From: an uncultured Lachnospiraceae bacterium
GTDB lineage: Bacteria; Bacillota; Clostridia; Lachnospirales; Lachnospiraceae
Direction: 5' to 3'
NCBI GenBank assembly: GCA_910583815.1
Contig: CAJTZB010000121.1
Span: forward strand, 1-7,805
Length of the DNA stretch: 7,805 nt
A program made the translations under genes and the position numbers. The notes under the pieces are model-generated. The model had not been told where the DNA came from. It did no database searches and worked only from the letters and a program-made list of their open reading frames with translations. This document shows, piece by piece, positions 1-4,836 of this stretch (position 1 is the stretch's first letter; each line of letters opens with the position of its first letter).

Positions 1-622
1 TCGCTGCCTCCTGCCCGATAATATCAGAAAAATCCGGAAGCTGCCGTCCACACTGCCCGCTTTTATTGCTGTTTTTCTTACACAAAGAAGAAAGGGCAGA
101 CTTTCCTGTATCTTTTCCATTAAAAAGGTCCACTGCCTCTTTTAATGTGCGCACTCCATACACTGAAAGCCCATCTGCAACGGATGCCTCTGCTGCATTC
201 TGCACCGGCACAAGTATCTGTTTAAATCCCGCTTCTTTTGCAAGGCATGCCACCGGCAGTATACCTCTTACCGGATTTAGCTTTCCGTCAAGGCTCAGTT
301 CTCCAACCAATATGCAGTTTTTTAACTTTTCTTTGGAAATATAGCCGAATGCGGCTAATACAGAAATTGCGATGGGAAGGTCGAATGCCGTTCCCTCTTT
401 GCGGATGTCCGCAGGCGATAAATTGATTGTGATATGCTTTGGCGGCAGACGAAAGCCTGCGTTTTCCATTGCGACACGGACACGCTCCTTTGCCTCTTTT
501 GCTTCGGCGGCAAGCGCACCGACAAGCTGAAATGCAGGAAGCCCATTTCTTACGTCCGCCTCTGCCTGCACCATTACTGCATTGATACCGCACAGTGCGG
601 CACTGAATGCTTTACAAACCAT
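1..622 (-). CDS. comM: YifB/ComM family Mg-chelatase-like AAA+ ATPase, N-terminal part (runs off the window)
   Basis: The first 207 codons of a gene that continues past the left edge, translated by hand from the minus strand. The protein begins MVCKAFSAALCGINAVMVQ and has the family hallmarks: SPADIRKEGTAFDLPIA at about residues 69-85 and GELSLDGKLNPVRGILP at about 107-123. These mark the ChlI N-terminal domain, which has a Lon-protease-like S5 fold. The visible part ends at DFSDIIGQEAA, where the AAA+ domain of this family starts, so the P-loop lies outside the window. Family members are about 500 residues; ComM is a DNA helicase that aids integration of transforming DNA by branch migration, while the role of YifB in clostridia is less clear. 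The start at 622 is supported by an AAAGGAA site about seven bases upstream. It has its own promoter and a palindromic leader. Family is certain; natural-competence function is inferred. Confidence 0.93.
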   Translation of the reverse strand, partial: MVCKAFSAALCGINAVMVQAEADVRNGLPAFQLVGALAAEAKEAKERVRVAMENAGFRLPPKHITINLSPADIRKEGTAFDLPIAISVLAAFGYISKEKLKNCILVGELSLDGKLNPVRGILPVACLAKEAGFKQILVPVQNAAEASVADGLSVYGVRTLKEAVDLFNGKDTGKSALSSLCKKNSNKSGQCGRQLPDFSDIIGQEAA

Positions 623-652
623 ATGGTTCCTTTCTCATCTCTCCCCAGAGCA

Positions 653-682
653 TATGCTATAGAAACCATTTCCTATAGCATA
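653..682. repeat. 10-bp perfect inverted repeat in the comM leader (operator or hairpin)
   Basis: TATGCTATAG at 653-662 and its exact reverse complement CTATAGCATA at 673-682 are separated by ten bases. The repeat lies between the predicted comM transcription start (near 700) and the start codon (622), so it would fall roughly 20-50 bases into the transcript. It could be a repressor operator placed as a roadblock or an RNA hairpin. No T-run follows on the minus strand, so a terminator is unlikely. The cognate regulator is not identifiable from this window. Confidence 0.6.
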
Positions 683-706
683 AGAAAGGATATTTTCTTG
701 TGTCTT

Positions 707-735
707 ACTATAACAGATTTTAAAGAAACGGTCAA
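707..735 (-). promoter_or_regulatory. sigma-A-type promoter for comM
   Basis: On the minus strand TTGACC (735-730) and TATAGT (712-707) are separated by exactly 17 bases, one mismatch each from the TTGACA/TATAAT consensus. The promoter begins 11 bases after the stop codon of the upstream hypothetical gene and lies about 85 bases before the comM start, giving a leader of roughly 75-80 bases. This is the best-matching housekeeping promoter I see in the window. Confidence 0.75.
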
Positions 736-745
736 CTGGTTTAGG

Positions 746-1348
746 TTAAGATACCGCGGTAAACCCTTTTCCTGTCTCAGAAGCCTTTTCGGCAAAAGCC
801 ATCTGATAAGATGAGGAGCCAATTTCATAAGTAATCACTGTCTCTTCATCTTCTTCCTCGCCGGAATCCGTCTGCCATTCATTCGCCTGGGTTTTCTTCT
901 TTTCCTTTTCTGTCTCTGGAAGCTTCTGATATGCTTCTGACTTTCTGAATTCTGATACCGTTCTTAAGACAGCCGCCACCATGTACTTCTTTATGGGGTC
1001 ATTTTTCCCAATAGATGCCAACGCCCCATCCTCAATTTCCTGTACCTGCTGTTTTGATTTTGCATGTTTTAGCTGTTCTTCTACGGCGCGGCGCTTTATT
1101 TCGATACGGAGTGCATGGGCATACATCTGAGGGTTGTACTTTCTTAAATAGTTCAGTTCTTTTTCTGAGAGGCGCTTGCCTGATTCCAGCTTTGCCTGAA
1201 TTTTAGCATCAAGCTTTTCCCGCATCTTCTGCTCATCTGCTTCGTTGCAGCCAAAATCAATCATTTGCTTAAAACGTGCCGCAACCTCTCTTAAAATCTC
1301 GTTTTTACCTCCAAGATTCCCTGAAACTTCGTTTTGATTAATCTTCAT
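746..1348 (-). CDS. conserved clostridial hypothetical protein, charged and helical, 200 aa
   Basis: I do not recognise a named family, although the central stretch resembles unnamed Lachnospiraceae hypotheticals I have seen. The open frame extends to 1435. The start at 1348 (MKINQNEVSG) is preferred because GAGGA lies five to six bases upstream, and the extra 29 codons have no comparable site. The protein has no signal peptide or membrane segment. Residues 35-105 are rich in Lys, Glu and Gln and probably form long helices, with LSEKELNYLRKYNPQMYAHA at 60-79 the most distinctive part. Residues 143-170 are a low-complexity Lys then Glu/Asp stretch, likely disordered, followed by a short hydrophobic and serine-rich tail. 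It is probably cytoplasmic. It lies between a terminator and the comM promoter, so it may be monocistronic. The gene is confident; the function is unknown. Confidence 0.8.
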   Translation of the reverse strand: MKINQNEVSGNLGGKNEILREVAARFKQMIDFGCNEADEQKMREKLDAKIQAKLESGKRLSEKELNYLRKYNPQMYAHALRIEIKRRAVEEQLKHAKSKQQVQEIEDGALASIGKNDPIKKYMVAAVLRTVSEFRKSEAYQKLPETEKEKKKTQANEWQTDSGEEEDEETVITYEIGSSSYQMAFAEKASETGKGFTAVS

Positions 1349-1424
1349 ATGTTCCTCGCTTCCGCATTGCTGATGCATTGTCGTCTGACCAACATTGCCT
1401 GAACTTACAATATAGTTATCGGCA

Positions 1425-1472
1425 GAAAAAAGCAAAGAAATAAGGGCAACTTTTTCTATATCAGCTGCCCTT
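1425..1472 (-). terminator. intrinsic terminator after the nrdR/kinase/DUF5662 genes
   Basis: On the minus strand AAGGGCAGC (1472-1464) pairs with GTTGCCCTT (1450-1442) with one internal mismatch across a 13-base loop. It is followed by a T-rich tract ending in six Ts (1430-1425). The 5' arm encodes the last residues of the DUF5662 protein and the stop codon sits in the loop, so the hairpin overlaps the gene end. The loop is long and the T-tract is interrupted, so strength is uncertain. Confidence 0.6.
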
Positions 1473-2033
1473 CATAGTCTCTTTCCGCTTCTCCCACGGA
1501 AACGGTTTCCCTTTTAACACATGCTTTCGTAAGTAGCAAAATGTCTGTTTCTCTCCTCTGTCACGAAGCATCGTAAGGATATACTCCAATTCCCTCTGTG
1601 TCTGCGGATGCATCGACGCCCTGCCTCTGCTTTTTAGGTAGTAGTTGAGCGCAGAAGCAGGAGTATAGGCCTCACCTTCATAAGTCATACAGGCAGCGCG
1701 CCGGTCCATCACCATTTCAACGAGATAACGGCGCGGCATAGGAACTGCTTCATATTGGTTAGTCGCAAGGTTCATATCCGTCCAATACTCATAGTGATGA
1801 CGGTTACGCCCTTTATGATGCATCCACGCCTCTGAATAACCTTTCTTTTCCCTTTCTTCAGAATTCGGGCTCTTGTTTCCCTGATAATATCTGGCACCAG
1901 TCAGAAATTCTATAGGCGCATATTTAGACAAATCGTGCGCAAGCCCTTGACGGTACAGGCCCACCTTAAAGCAGCCATCCATCACAAGCAGCTTGTGCTT
2001 TGTAATTGTTTTAAAGTGCTTCCATAAATTCAT
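1461..2033 (-). CDS. DUF5662 family protein (possible metal-dependent hydrolase)
   Basis: A 190-residue protein that I recognise as DUF5662 from HFKTITKHKLLV near the start, QGLAHDLSKYAPIEF at about 29-43, GARYYQG at 46-52 and MHHKGRNRHHYEYW at 71-84. The histidine and aspartate clusters (H33-D34, H72-H73, H79-H80, D110) resemble HD-type metal-binding sites. This suggests, but does not prove, a phosphohydrolase-like activity; no experimental function is known to me. The frame is open up to 2162, but those codons lie inside the kinase gene. I chose the ATG at 2033 because homologues start near here and a perfect AGGAGG lies 15 bases upstream; a TTG one codon earlier would give tighter spacing. 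It overlaps the kinase by 23 bases, so translation is probably coupled. A terminator follows. Confidence 0.85.
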   Translation of the reverse strand: MNLWKHFKTITKHKLLVMDGCFKVGLYRQGLAHDLSKYAPIEFLTGARYYQGNKSPNSEEREKKGYSEAWMHHKGRNRHHYEYWTDMNLATNQYEAVPMPRRYLVEMVMDRRAACMTYEGEAYTPASALNYYLKSRGRASMHPQTQRELEYILTMLRDRGEKQTFCYLRKHVLKGKPFPWEKRKETMKGS

Positions 2034-2568
2034 CAAGCTTTGCAAGCACCTCCTGGTCATTTTGATACGAAAAATCATCTGCAGGAAGGAACAATGCTTC
2101 TCCCGGAACCTCTTCCTGCCTTGAATGCTCAATATAAGCTTTAAAATCCTCAAATACATCAAACGTCGTACTCAAATGCACCGGATGCCGGTTTTCGTTA
2201 TAAATCCGGTTCAGATAACGCCTGTGCAATGTGGCAATGTCACCACGAAGCACAAGCGTCAGCACTTTATAGCCATGTCCCTCAGCTATGTTATGCAGGC
2301 GTTCTAATTCTCCTGTGTGGAAGTTGGACTCCAGAATAAGTCCCTTGCCCTGCCTTGCAAATTCCTGAAAAAGAAACATCATCAGTTCCATTGTCGCATG
2401 GGAAAGTTTCAGATTTTCTTCCCTGTCAGAAAAACCAACAGTATCTCCAAGGATTTCTTTGATCGTATCTTTATGGAAAGCAATGGTATCATACCTTTGG
2501 GAAAGAAATTCAGCAAAAGTAGACTTTCCTGCCGCTAGGTCTCCCATAACAAGCAACAGCCTTTTCAT
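2011..2568 (-). CDS. P-loop kinase-like ATPase (AAA_33 / zeta-toxin-like)
   Basis: A 185-residue single-domain P-loop protein. The Walker A motif GDLAAGKST is at residues 9-17. HKDTIKE at 32-38 fits the position where small-molecule and polynucleotide kinases of this group hold the substrate, and ESNFHTGE at 80-87 follows a hydrophobic beta strand as a Walker B-like segment. An Arg-containing lid (HRRYLNRI, 115-122) would clamp the ATP phosphates. The substrate cannot be told from sequence: nucleoside, sugar, antibiotic, RNA end and UDP-sugar (zeta) kinases all share this layout. No antitoxin-like gene is next to it, so a toxin role is not supported. AGGAGG lies 14 bases before the start, a rather long gap. 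It is 81 bases downstream of nrdR on the same strand and overlaps the DUF5662 gene, so the pair probably works together. Confidence 0.85.
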   Translation of the reverse strand: MKRLLLVMGDLAAGKSTFAEFLSQRYDTIAFHKDTIKEILGDTVGFSDREENLKLSHATMELMMFLFQEFARQGKGLILESNFHTGELERLHNIAEGHGYKVLTLVLRGDIATLHRRYLNRIYNENRHPVHLSTTFDVFEDFKAYIEHSRQEEVPGEALFLPADDFSYQNDQEVLAKLDEFMEAL

Positions 2569-2649
2569 AATCTGTTTCTCTGCCTCCTCTGATTAAAGCA
2601 TCAAAATGGTGCTTTGCACTAACCGACCCTGATTCTTCTCTTAAAAAAA

Positions 2650-3108
2650 TTATTTGCTGGAATCCAAAATTTTTTTCAGCTCATTCATAAATGTATTGAC
2701 ATCCTTAAACTCGCGGTATACGGAAGCAAACCGGACGTAAGCTACCGGATCCAAATCCCTTAGCTTATCCATGACAATTTCTCCGATTGTACTGCTTGGC
2801 ACTTCCTTTTCCTCAAGATTAAATACTGTATTTTCAATGTCATCTACAAGCGCATTGATCTGTGTTACCGAAATCGGGCGCTTGTGGCAGGAACGGAACA
2901 CGCCTGCTTCGATTTTAGTACGGTCATAAGGCTCTCTGTTGTTGTCCTTTTTTATGACAACAAGCGGGATTGCCTCCACTTTCTCATAAGTTGTAAATCG
3001 CTTAGAGCATTCGTCGCACTGACGTCTGCGGCGGATGGAACTTCCGTCGTCCGCCGGGCGAGAATCAATAACCCTCGTATTTTCCTTGCCGCAAAATGGA
3101 CATTTCAT
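2650..3108 (-). CDS. nrdR: NrdR, transcriptional repressor of ribonucleotide reductase genes
   Basis: At 152 residues this is full length for NrdR. The N-terminal zinc ribbon is visible as CPFCG (C3, C6) and CDEC (C31, C34), and VIDSRPADDGSSIRRRRQC is the family signature. The ATP-cone domain covers about 49-139, beginning with VVIKKDNNREPYDRTKIEAG. NrdR binds NrdR boxes in ribonucleotide reductase promoters and represses them when the cone is loaded with ATP/dATP. No reductase gene and no obvious NrdR box are in this window, so regulation is in trans. The start at 3108 has AGAGG five bases upstream. That site is the end of a structured repeat (3114-3217) that also precedes fhs. A consensus TATAAT on the minus strand at 3271-3266 may be its promoter. 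The P-loop kinase and DUF5662 genes lie downstream. Confidence 0.97.
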   Translation of the reverse strand: MKCPFCGKENTRVIDSRPADDGSSIRRRRQCDECSKRFTTYEKVEAIPLVVIKKDNNREPYDRTKIEAGVFRSCHKRPISVTQINALVDDIENTVFNLEEKEVPSSTIGEIVMDKLRDLDPVAYVRFASVYREFKDVNTFMNELKKILDSSK

Positions 3109-3113
3109 AACAA

Positions 3114-3217
3114 CCTCTCATTCTGCCGCCGTAGGCGGCCTTCTATTTCAGAAGGGAACTTTGTGCGTCAGCACAAATTCCTGGCTGAAAAATCAAAGAT
3201 TTTTCAGCCTAGTCCTC
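3114..3217 (-). repeat. structured leader repeat, copy A (before nrdR)
   Basis: About 104 bases matching 6511-6612 at roughly 85 percent by hand alignment with two small gaps. Hairpins seen on either strand: a 12-bp perfect stem GGCTGAAAAATC (3183-3194) with 3198-3209 and a triloop; a 7-bp stem TTTGTGC (3160-3166) with 3171-3177 and a four-base loop; CCTTCT (3139-3144) with AGAAGG (3150-3155); and GCCGCC (3125-3130) with GGCGGC (3134-3139). The copy ends in the nrdR Shine-Dalgarno, so on the minus strand it would be transcribed as the nrdR leader. Confidence 0.8.
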
Positions 3218-3240
3218 CATGTCAGTTTTACAATTTCCTC

Positions 3241-3274
3241 TGTACTATTTTATCCTGTCCGCCATATTATAAAG
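3241..3274. promoter_or_regulatory. candidate divergent promoter region between nrdR and ylmC/ymxH
   Basis: The minus strand holds a consensus TATAAT at 3271-3266, correctly placed for the nrdR leader, with only a weak -35 upstream of it. The same bases on the plus strand read TATTAT (3265-3270) with a poor TGTACT (3241-3246) 18 bases upstream, and also CATATTAT (3263-3270). The latter fits the -10 pattern of sporulation sigma factors E and G, but no matching -35 is seen. The -10 for nrdR is fair; the assignment for ylmC is weak. Confidence 0.4.
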
Positions 3275-3305
3275 TAAACACCTTTATGCAGAACACAGGC
3301 ACTTT

Positions 3306-3331
3306 TGACCGGATGCTCATTCCGGCGGTCA
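3306..3331 (+). other. hairpin just before the ylmC/ymxH ribosome binding site
   Basis: TGACCGGA (3306-3313) can pair with TCCGGCGGTCA (3321-3331) with a three-base bulge and a seven-base loop. It ends six bases before the GAGG site at 3337-3340. It might tune translation or simply be a chance stem; there is no T-run. Confidence 0.3.
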
Positions 3332-3345
3332 GAAATGAGGTAAAA

Positions 3346-3636
3346 ATGAAAAATGAAACAATTGATGTCTCTACGCGCATTTGCAAGCTGCGTCAGAAAG
3401 AAGTCATCAACTGCAGGGACGGAGAACGAATCGGCTTTGTCAGCGATGTTGAATTTAACTTAAAAACCGGCTGTATCGAAAACCTGATAGTTCCCGGTCC
3501 CTGTAAAATTTGGGGGATTTTAGGGCGCGACCAGGAATTTATCATTCCTTGGCGCTGCGTCTGCCGCATCGGTTTTGATATTATTTTGGTTGATGTGGAC
3601 GTAGAAGCCATCCTTGTCAAATGCGACGGCATCTAA
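3346..3636 (+). CDS. YlmC/YmxH family PRC-barrel sporulation protein
   Basis: A 96-residue protein, full length for this small family found in spore-forming Firmicutes. The signature LRQKEVINCRDGERIGFVSD (residues 15-34) is the first strand pair of a PRC barrel. It is followed by GCIENLIVPGP (42-52), the GRDQEFIIPW turn (60-69) and RIGFDIILVDVDVE (74-87). Seven cysteines (13, 23, 43, 53, 71, 73, 93) are notable for a small cytoplasmic protein. The biochemical role is not established; membership of sporulation regulons is family knowledge. The frame is open back to 2884, antisense to nrdR, but GAGG at 3337-3340 sits five bases before the ATG at 3346 and homologues begin here. It is the only intact plus-strand gene in the window, is divergent from nrdR, and ends at a strong terminator. 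Confidence 0.93.
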   Translation: MKNETIDVSTRICKLRQKEVINCRDGERIGFVSDVEFNLKTGCIENLIVPGPCKIWGILGRDQEFIIPWRCVCRIGFDIILVDVDVEAILVKCDGI

Positions 3637-3717
3637 ACACTCCCTGTCTCCGTCTGCCATCGCAAGGCCAAGAATGCAAAGCAGCCACAAGTCTGCAAAG
3701 CGGGCCCGCAATTGTCC

Positions 3718-3771
3718 CAAAGCGCTGTTTCGCAGCACTTGCTGTTTCACAGCGCTTTGCGGCAATTTTTT
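3718..3771 (+). terminator. intrinsic terminator of the ylmC/ymxH gene
   Basis: An 11-bp perfect stem, CAAAGCGCTGT (3718-3728) with ACAGCGCTTTG (3749-3759), encloses a symmetric 4x4 internal loop and a second stem CAGC/GCTG (3733-3736, 3741-3744) capped by ACTT. Six Ts follow at 3766-3771 after a six-base gap. The T-run is only on the plus strand, so it serves the plus-strand gene that ends at 3636. Confidence 0.75.
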
Positions 3772-3787
3772 ATGCATTTTCATAACA

Positions 3788-3972
3788 TGATACCAAGGTC
3801 AAATGGCCGGAAATCCGACGCAAGCTTGCTTGTGGGAGGATTTCCAGGCTTTTGAGCCGCCAAAACACCGAAAAGCAGCCATTTTTCGTAGAAAAATGAG
3901 CGGATTTGAGGTGTTTTAGGTTCGCGGGAGTGCGCAGCACGTAGCAAGCCGTGTATCAACTGCTATTTGACC
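3788..3972. repeat. nested palindromic intergenic element (MITE/REP-like candidate)
   Basis: Together with the terminator this fills the 326-base gene-free stretch 3637-3962; nothing codes there. Several inverted pairs are visible: TGATAC (3788-3793) with GTATCA (3953-3958); GGTCAAAT (3797-3804) with ATTTGACC (3965-3972, over the isomerase stop codon); GGAAATCC (3809-3816) with GGATTTCC (3838-3845), enclosing the palindrome GCAAGCTTGC (3820-3829); AAAACACC (3862-3869) with GGTGTTTT (3910-3917); and CATTTTTC (3880-3887) with GAAAAATG (3891-3898). No T-run suits a minus-strand terminator. Whether it is repeated in the genome is unknown. Confidence 0.5.
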
Positions 3973-4814
3973 CCAACATCATAACATTGAATCGCATACG
4001 TTCTGGAAGCCTGCGCATTCTCCGGCACAGAATCCTCCAAAAGCACATGGATAAACGGCTTCTTCTGTTTTAAGATACCCATAAGATATGGAATATTTAA
4101 ATTTCCCTCCCCAAGCGTCACCGGACGAGAAACAATTTCACCTTCCTGCACAATGTAATCCTTTAAATGAATCACATCAATTTCATCCCCAAACAGCTCA
4201 AATGCCCCTTTGATCATCTCCTCATGGCGTGATTCATTTTCTGCCGAAAGCAGATTGACCGGATCAAGAATCACACGCAAATTCGGAGAATTTACCGCAT
4301 CAAGCACCTTTCTGGTACACTCAATGTCATACATAATATGTTTGTATACAGGTTCAATACCAAAACATACGCCCATACGTTCTGCATAGTCTACAACCTT
4401 CTTAAGATTTTCGATAAAAATGCCAAGTGCACGTTTTGTATGGTTTTCCGGCGTATAGCGGTATTCTGTATTGACGGCACCCGTCTCTGTCCCGACCATC
4501 CCACAACCAAGCAATGCAGCAAACCGAATATGGTTCTCATATGATTTGATAATCTGTGCAAGCTGTGCTTCATCGGGATTTGCAAGATTTTTATAGCAGC
4601 CAAGCACCGCAACCTCCACATGATTTTGCAAAAACACTCTTTTCATATAAAGCGCCATACCGGAAGTCATCGCCTCATTGCCTACATTAAATTCCGTAAT
4701 CAGCTTTGCAAGCGCCAGCTGTGTACAGCAAAAGCCAGAGTCTGAAATGCTTTTGATACGTTCTTCAAATGTTCCATTTGGTGTGTCATGTCCCCTGATT
4801 CCAAGCTGCAGCAT
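3963..4814 (-). CDS. sugar-phosphate isomerase/epimerase-like TIM-barrel protein (AP endonuclease 2 / xylose isomerase-like fold)
   Basis: A 283-residue single-domain TIM barrel. The metal site expected for this superfamily is present in order: E154 in GIEPVYKH, D184 in VILDPVNLL, H216 in IHLKDY, and E260 in VLLED. That Glu-Asp-His-Glu tetrad is shared by ketose 3-epimerases, IolE/IolI-type enzymes and endonuclease IV-like proteins; the absence of the extra metal ligands of endonuclease IV favours a sugar isomerase or epimerase. The exact substrate cannot be assigned. The start at 4814 (MLQLGIRGHD) has GGAGG five bases upstream. Longer starts at 4826 and 4853 are less likely, and the latter would overlap fhs. 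It begins 22 bases after the fhs stop on the same strand, so the two are almost certainly co-transcribed. It ends facing ylmC, at a palindromic element rather than a recognisable terminator. Confidence 0.88.
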   Translation of the reverse strand: MLQLGIRGHDTPNGTFEERIKSISDSGFCCTQLALAKLITEFNVGNEAMTSGMALYMKRVFLQNHVEVAVLGCYKNLANPDEAQLAQIIKSYENHIRFAALLGCGMVGTETGAVNTEYRYTPENHTKRALGIFIENLKKVVDYAERMGVCFGIEPVYKHIMYDIECTRKVLDAVNSPNLRVILDPVNLLSAENESRHEEMIKGAFELFGDEIDVIHLKDYIVQEGEIVSRPVTLGEGNLNIPYLMGILKQKKPFIHVLLEDSVPENAQASRTYAIQCYDVGVK

Positions 4815-4836
4815 AATATCCTCCATTCCGAATCGG

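Noticed and set aside
434..814. Plus-strand open frame opposite comM and its promoter
   Set aside because: It covers the comM start, promoter and palindrome, has no ribosome site and no recognisable protein character.
2034..2162. N-terminal extension of the DUF5662 frame
   Set aside because: These 43 codons lie inside the kinase gene in another frame and do not look like DUF5662; family similarity starts at MNLWKHF.
2641..2700. AT-only 9-bp inverted repeat at the nrdR end as a terminator
   Set aside because: Arms of only A and T inside the coding end give a weak stem; the seven Ts follow no GC-rich hairpin, so read-through to the kinase gene is likely.
2884..3345. N-terminal extension of the ylmC/ymxH frame
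   Set aside because: It runs antisense through nrdR and the leader repeat; the GAGG site before 3346 and the usual family length fix the shorter start.
3109..3345. NrdR box (autoregulation of nrdR)
   Set aside because: No pair of the ACA-C-ATAT-type 16-bp boxes was found in the nrdR upstream region.
3520..3783. Minus-strand open frame across the end of ylmC and its terminator
   Set aside because: Antisense to a conserved gene, and it reads through a clear intrinsic terminator hairpin.
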